12,452 nucleotides of DNA, from assembly GCA_017987425.1 (NCBI GenBank), contig JAGNTT010000039.1, positions 1 through 12,452 on the forward strand, read 5' to 3'. The position numbers were made by a program, and so were the translations under genes. The notes below the pieces were generated by a model. It saw nothing but the letters and a program-made list of their open reading frames with translations. It did no database searches and was not told where the DNA came from. This DNA is from Candidatus Omnitrophota bacterium. GTDB taxonomy: Bacteria; Omnitrophota; Gorgyraeia; Zapsychrales; Fredricksoniimonadaceae. Of this stretch, positions 9,153-12,452 are shown piece by piece; position 1 is the first letter of the stretch, and each line of letters opens with the position of its first letter.

Positions 9153-10640
9153 TTATATCCGCGCCTTTTGAACTGCCTTCAACCATCCCTGGTATTTTTG
9201 CTGAACGTCCTTCGGTGGCATTCGGGGAACGAACACGGCTTCAATGCCGCGGAACTTCTCGAGGTCACGGCTTTTATATATTCCAGCAGTGACACCGGCG
9301 AGATGGGCAGCGCCCATGACCGTGGAATCTATATTTTTGGGACGCACGATGCGCGCACCCAGAATATCCGCTTGAAATTGCATTAGAAATTTATTCCGGC
9401 AAGCGCCGCCGTCGACTTTTAGTGTCTTGACCGGTTTGCCGTAAGCCTCATGCATCAGCTCAAAAACATCCTTGGTCTGATAGGCGATCGACTCCAGAGC
9501 CGCGCGAATAATATGACCGGCATTCGAACCCCGCGTCAACCCGCAGATGACGCCGCGCGCGTCGGCATCCCAATACGGCGCGCCCAATCCCGTAAAGGCG
9601 GGAACAACATAAACACCGTTAGTATCAATCAAACCCCGGATGGCATCTTCACTGTCCGATGTTTTTTTAATAACCTTCAATTCATCACGCAGCCATTGCA
9701 TGACCGCGCCTGCGATAAAAATGGCCCCTTCCAGCGCGTAAACGGGTTTACCGTTCACATCGCTCGCCATCGTCGTCAAAAGACCTTTTCTGGTGATCAC
9801 GCATTTCTGTCCGGTATTGAGCACCATAAAACATCCGGTCCCGTACGTGTTCTTGATACTGCCGGGCGCAAAACATCCCTGTCCGTATAATGCGGCCTGC
9901 TGGTCGCCCAAAACAGCTGTGATCGGAATCCCCGACGGAAGACCGGCAGCACCGGACGCAGTTGTTCCAAACTGCGAGCCTGAATGAAAAACCTTCGGAA
10001 GAACAAGGCGGGGCACACGCAATATTTTAAGAAGCTCATCATCCCACTGCTGCGTACGGATATTAAAAAGAAGGGTCCGCGAGGCGTTCGTCACATCGGT
10101 AGAGTGAGACATGCCGCCGGTAAGTTTCCAGATGAGCCAGCTGTCGATCGTGCCGAAGGCGATATCGCCCTTGCTGGCTTTTGCCGACAAACCCGGAACA
10201 TTGTCTAAAAGCCAGCGTACTTTCGTTCCGGAGAAATACGGATCAAGCACGAGCCCTGTTTTATTCTGGATGGATTGCTTGTGTTTCCGGAGACCCGCGC
10301 TCTGGCACATCGCCGTTGTCCGACGGCATTGCCAGACGATCGCTCTGTGGACAGGTTTGGATGTGCGCCGGTCCCAAAGCACCGTTGTTTCCCGCTGATT
10401 GGTAATGCCGATGGCGGCAATGGCTGACGGATTGATTTTTGCTTTTGCGACAGCGGCCTTGATGACTTTAACGCATGAGGCCCATATCTCGTCGGCATCG
10501 TGCTCCACCCAGCCGGGTTTGGGATAATACTGTTTGAATTCCTTATAGCTCTGGGCGGCGACACGGCCTTTGGAATCAAAAATGAATGCCCGGCTGCCGG
10601 TCGTTCCCTGATCGATGGCTAAAATATATTCTGCGCTCAC
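9153..10640 (-). CDS. glpK: Glycerol kinase
   Basis: GlpK phosphorylates glycerol with ATP to glycerol 3-phosphate in the cytoplasm, trapping it for GlpD or lipid synthesis. The 495-residue protein is standard FGGY-kinase size. ATP loop 1 is AIDQGTTGSR (8-17). Glycerol-binding residues match E. coli: Arg83 and Glu84 (NQRET), Tyr135 (DPYFSGTK) and Asp246 (GDQQAALYGQ), with Trp103 nearby. NTYGTGCF at 264-271 and VDGGACRNKFLMQFQADIL at 409-427 are the nucleotide-site signatures of the C-terminal domain. The start is GTG at 10640-10638, overlapping the TGA stop of the upstream gene (GTGA), which implies translational coupling; only a weak AAAGG lies upstream. All catalytic motifs are intact. Confidence 0.97.
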   Translation of the reverse strand: MSAEYILAIDQGTTGSRAFIFDSKGRVAAQSYKEFKQYYPKPGWVEHDADEIWASCVKVIKAAVAKAKINPSAIAAIGITNQRETTVLWDRRTSKPVHRAIVWQCRRTTAMCQSAGLRKHKQSIQNKTGLVLDPYFSGTKVRWLLDNVPGLSAKASKGDIAFGTIDSWLIWKLTGGMSHSTDVTNASRTLLFNIRTQQWDDELLKILRVPRLVLPKVFHSGSQFGTTASGAAGLPSGIPITAVLGDQQAALYGQGCFAPGSIKNTYGTGCFMVLNTGQKCVITRKGLLTTMASDVNGKPVYALEGAIFIAGAVMQWLRDELKVIKKTSDSEDAIRGLIDTNGVYVVPAFTGLGAPYWDADARGVICGLTRGSNAGHIIRAALESIAYQTKDVFELMHEAYGKPVKTLKVDGGACRNKFLMQFQADILGARIVRPKNIDSTVMGAAHLAGVTAGIYKSRDLEKFRGIEAVFVPRMPPKDVQQKYQGWLKAVQKARI

Positions 10641-11650
10641 AAGCCCAGCCTTTTTTTATTTGCCGAAAACGACTTCTCGTCGGGAAATACTCTGCGGGCC
10701 ATGGCATCCCTATCGATGCCGTTGTCAAAATCATATTCAATGATCGCCACGATGCGGAGCAAATCCAGAAAAGGCTGCAGCAGCATCGAAGGATTCTCTT
10801 TATACATCCCGTCGATCATCTCGGCATAATGCATAGGATCTTTGCGCACCTTGCCGCCCGACTCGGCCAGTTTTTCGATGTAATGGGAAATCGTGGCGCC
10901 CTTGGCTTTTTTATCGATGATCAGAGGCCATGCCTTGGACGTTTTGTCGAGCGACTCCCATAAATCTCCGATGGAAACCACATCTTTTACATACGTCGAC
11001 GGGATATCTTCATACATTTTGTTGCGTTCCTGCATGGATACTGCCGCCTGGTAAGCCATCATCTGCTGGGCGCCCTGCGCGGCGCTCGCCGCACGCGCCT
11101 GCTGTATCTGAGTGTACGCTGCCTGCTCTCCCAATTCTTTCATTAAAAACGCCTTCTGATATTCTTCCAAAGTTTTCTGCTGCTGCGCGGCCATCAATTG
11201 CGAGACCGCCACCTGCTGCTGATATTGACCGGCCTGCTGGGCCGCCATCATTTGCTGCATCTGCTGGACCTGGGCATCCTGAACGACTCTTATTTGCAAT
11301 GCCGTCTGCGTGGCGAGCATCTGTTCCCGACGGGCTGAAGCAACCTGGTAGGCGGCGATTTCCTGCACCATGTGCTGTGCCATCACCTGGGCCACCGCAT
11401 TTTCCTGCGCGGCGCGCATCACGATCGCTTCCTGTTGGGCCTGGACATACTGCTGAATTGCCGCCTGCTGCTGGGCATACATGTACTGCTTGATCATTTC
11501 TTCCTGCTGCCGGCGGACTAATTCCTGCTGGATCATCTGCTGTTCAATGAGCTCACGTTGTTTGACGGCAGCGACGGCGCCGCCAGCCCATGAAGGATGA
11601 GATGAAAAAATAAAGCACAGGATGGATAAGAGGCAAATTCTTGATTTCAT
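10637..11650 (-). CDS. Exported Gln/Ala-rich coiled-coil protein of unknown function
   Basis: I do not recognise this 337-residue protein. It opens with a signal peptide (MKSRICLLSILCFIFSSHPSWA, cleavage likely after Ala22). It lacks a lipobox, so a soluble periplasmic or secreted protein is likely. Residues about 28-210 are a long helical region extremely rich in Gln, Ala and Met with many QQ pairs (for example MQQMMAAQQAGQYQQQ at 131-146), probably a coiled coil. From about 213 the composition becomes normal, forming a C-terminal helical domain (DLWESLDKTSKAWPLIID at 229-246; PFLDLLRIVAIIEYDFDNG at 293-311). There are no cysteines after the signal peptide. Its ATG overlaps the lnt stop (ATGA) and its stop overlaps the glpK start, so it sits inside an operon. 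A cell-envelope role is a guess from export and the lnt neighbour. Confidence 0.85.
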   Translation of the reverse strand: MKSRICLLSILCFIFSSHPSWAGGAVAAVKQRELIEQQMIQQELVRRQQEEMIKQYMYAQQQAAIQQYVQAQQEAIVMRAAQENAVAQVMAQHMVQEIAAYQVASARREQMLATQTALQIRVVQDAQVQQMQQMMAAQQAGQYQQQVAVSQLMAAQQQKTLEEYQKAFLMKELGEQAAYTQIQQARAASAAQGAQQMMAYQAAVSMQERNKMYEDIPSTYVKDVVSIGDLWESLDKTSKAWPLIIDKKAKGATISHYIEKLAESGGKVRKDPMHYAEMIDGMYKENPSMLLQPFLDLLRIVAIIEYDFDNGIDRDAMARRVFPDEKSFSANKKRLGL

Positions 11651-12452
11651 AATTGTCGGCGTGCTCTTCGAAGTTCAAAAATCGAAAATATTATAACAAA
11701 AAGGCCGCACGCCTCCGCAAAAAAATCCCCAATTCTGCTGTAGATGGTGGAACGCCGGTGCCCCTCGACATGAAAGATGCCGGATGCCGTCGTTTGCAAA
11801 GGCAATTGTTCATTGCTTCCCATAACACCATGAGCATCAATCCGTCCGGTCCATCCCGTATTCCCCACGCTGACGATCTCAACACCTGCTTCAACCGCGC
11901 GCATGACGGCATTCTGGGCATGCATCATGATGGCGGCCGGTTGGATGAACCATCCGTCATTGAGCATGACGAGAATAAAATCGGCGCCTTGTTGAGCCAG
12001 CCGTCGGGTAAACGCCGGATAACAGGTTTCCGAACAAATCATAATCCCAAAACGCGGAGATACGCCATCAACGGCAAAAACTTCTGACCTTGTGCCCGGC
12101 GTAAAATCAAAACCATGACCTTCAAACAATCCGAAGAAACCTTTGGCCGGCCTGTATTCACTGATGGGAACAAGAAACTGTTTATCATATCTTCCCTCAA
12201 GAACACCATGCCTGTTGAGGACCGCGGCACTGTTAAAACTTTTATCTTTGATAAATGGGACGGCGCCAAACACAAAGACCGAATTATTTTGGGCCGCGAT
12301 CTTCTGAAGTCGCGGATACCAGAGAGAGTCTTTGAATATGTCAGCGGGAAAAGAGGTCTCGGGCCAGACGATGATGTCCGTCTTCACATCGGCCAGCGCC
12401 TTATTTGTGAGCGTCACATGCGCCTCGATGTTCGCGTCAAAATCATCAAGAC
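11647..12452 (-). CDS. lnt: Apolipoprotein N-acyltransferase, C-terminal part (start lies outside the window)
   Basis: The open frame continues off the window with no stop, so the gene is 5'-truncated by the window edge; the GTG at 12417 is internal. Lnt transfers a fatty acid from phospholipid to the N-terminal cysteine of lipoproteins, the last step of lipoprotein maturation, in the inner membrane. The visible part is the periplasmic nitrilase-like domain. The catalytic Glu is in VWPETSFP (near 12360), Lys in RYDKQFLVP (near 12183), a Glu in PISEYRP, and the nucleophile Cys in GIMICSETCYP (12036-12034), matching E. coli Glu267, Lys335, Glu343 and Cys387. LNDGWF is another hallmark. A final membrane segment (ACGLFVIIFSIF) and a basic tail end the protein. 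The 5' half with the other membrane helices is not visible. The stop overlaps the next gene's ATG. Confidence 0.93.
   Translation of the reverse strand, partial: LDDFDANIEAHVTLTNKALADVKTDIIVWPETSFPADIFKDSLWYPRLQKIAAQNNSVFVFGAVPFIKDKSFNSAAVLNRHGVLEGRYDKQFLVPISEYRPAKGFFGLFEGHGFDFTPGTRSEVFAVDGVSPRFGIMICSETCYPAFTRRLAQQGADFILVMLNDGWFIQPAAIMMHAQNAVMRAVEAGVEIVSVGNTGWTGRIDAHGVMGSNEQLPLQTTASGIFHVEGHRRSTIYSRIGDFFAEACGLFVIIFSIFELRRARRQL

Noticed and set aside
10930..11493. Plus-strand frame of 187 codons, Pro/Ala/Ser-rich
   Set aside because: It is the antisense image of the CAG-rich Gln region of the exported protein; repeated codons keep the opposite strand free of stops.
11160..11540. Tandem-like ctgctg runs resembling a trinucleotide repeat
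   Set aside because: They are CAG glutamine codons interspersed with other codons inside a coding region, not a regular tandem array.

Overview
The window looks like ordinary chromosomal DNA from a Gram-negative bacterium. It carries the end of lnt (apolipoprotein N-acyltransferase), exported proteins and a set of core metabolic genes. Every supported gene lies on the minus strand. A small exported protein resembling the TIGR04073 family, a long glutamine-rich exported protein, and short palindromes between genes would fit an uncultured lineage such as Omnitrophota or another PVC-like or deltaproteobacterial-like group. That placement is inference and weak. I saw no mobile element, CRISPR array, tRNA or rRNA.

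Read in the direction of transcription (high to low coordinates), the first block is the 3' part of lnt, an unrecognised exported Gln/Ala-rich protein, glpK, glpD and ridA. The first three are joined by 3-nt stop/start overlaps (lnt/hypothetical ATGA, hypothetical/glpK GTGA). glpD follows glpK after 97 bp of non-coding DNA including the stop, and ridA follows glpD after 18 bp. GlpK and GlpD together turn glycerol into glycerol 3-phosphate and then dihydroxyacetone phosphate, passing electrons to quinone. RidA is an enamine/imine deaminase that removes reactive by-products. No glpF or GlpR-like regulator lies in the window.

Next come a stand-alone receiver-domain response regulator with a candidate promoter, then a short exported-protein gene. 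That gene has a strong ribosome binding site and an intact reading frame apart from one in-frame TAA at codon 41, so it is probably a pseudogene. A textbook intrinsic terminator closes it and directly abuts the carA promoter.

The last block is carA, carB, purF and the 5' end of pyrG. Three of these four genes encode glutamine amidotransferases of nucleotide synthesis, and CarB is the synthetase partner of CarA. A consensus-like sigma70 promoter (TTGACA, 17 bp, TATAGT) sits about 60 bp before carA. Palindromes occupy the carB-purF and purF-pyrG gaps and could modulate expression within the operon.

I did not find a convincing new biological system. The observations most worth a second look are the nonsense-interrupted exported gene, the Gln-rich exported protein wedged between lnt and glpK, and the nested palindrome directly before pyrG.
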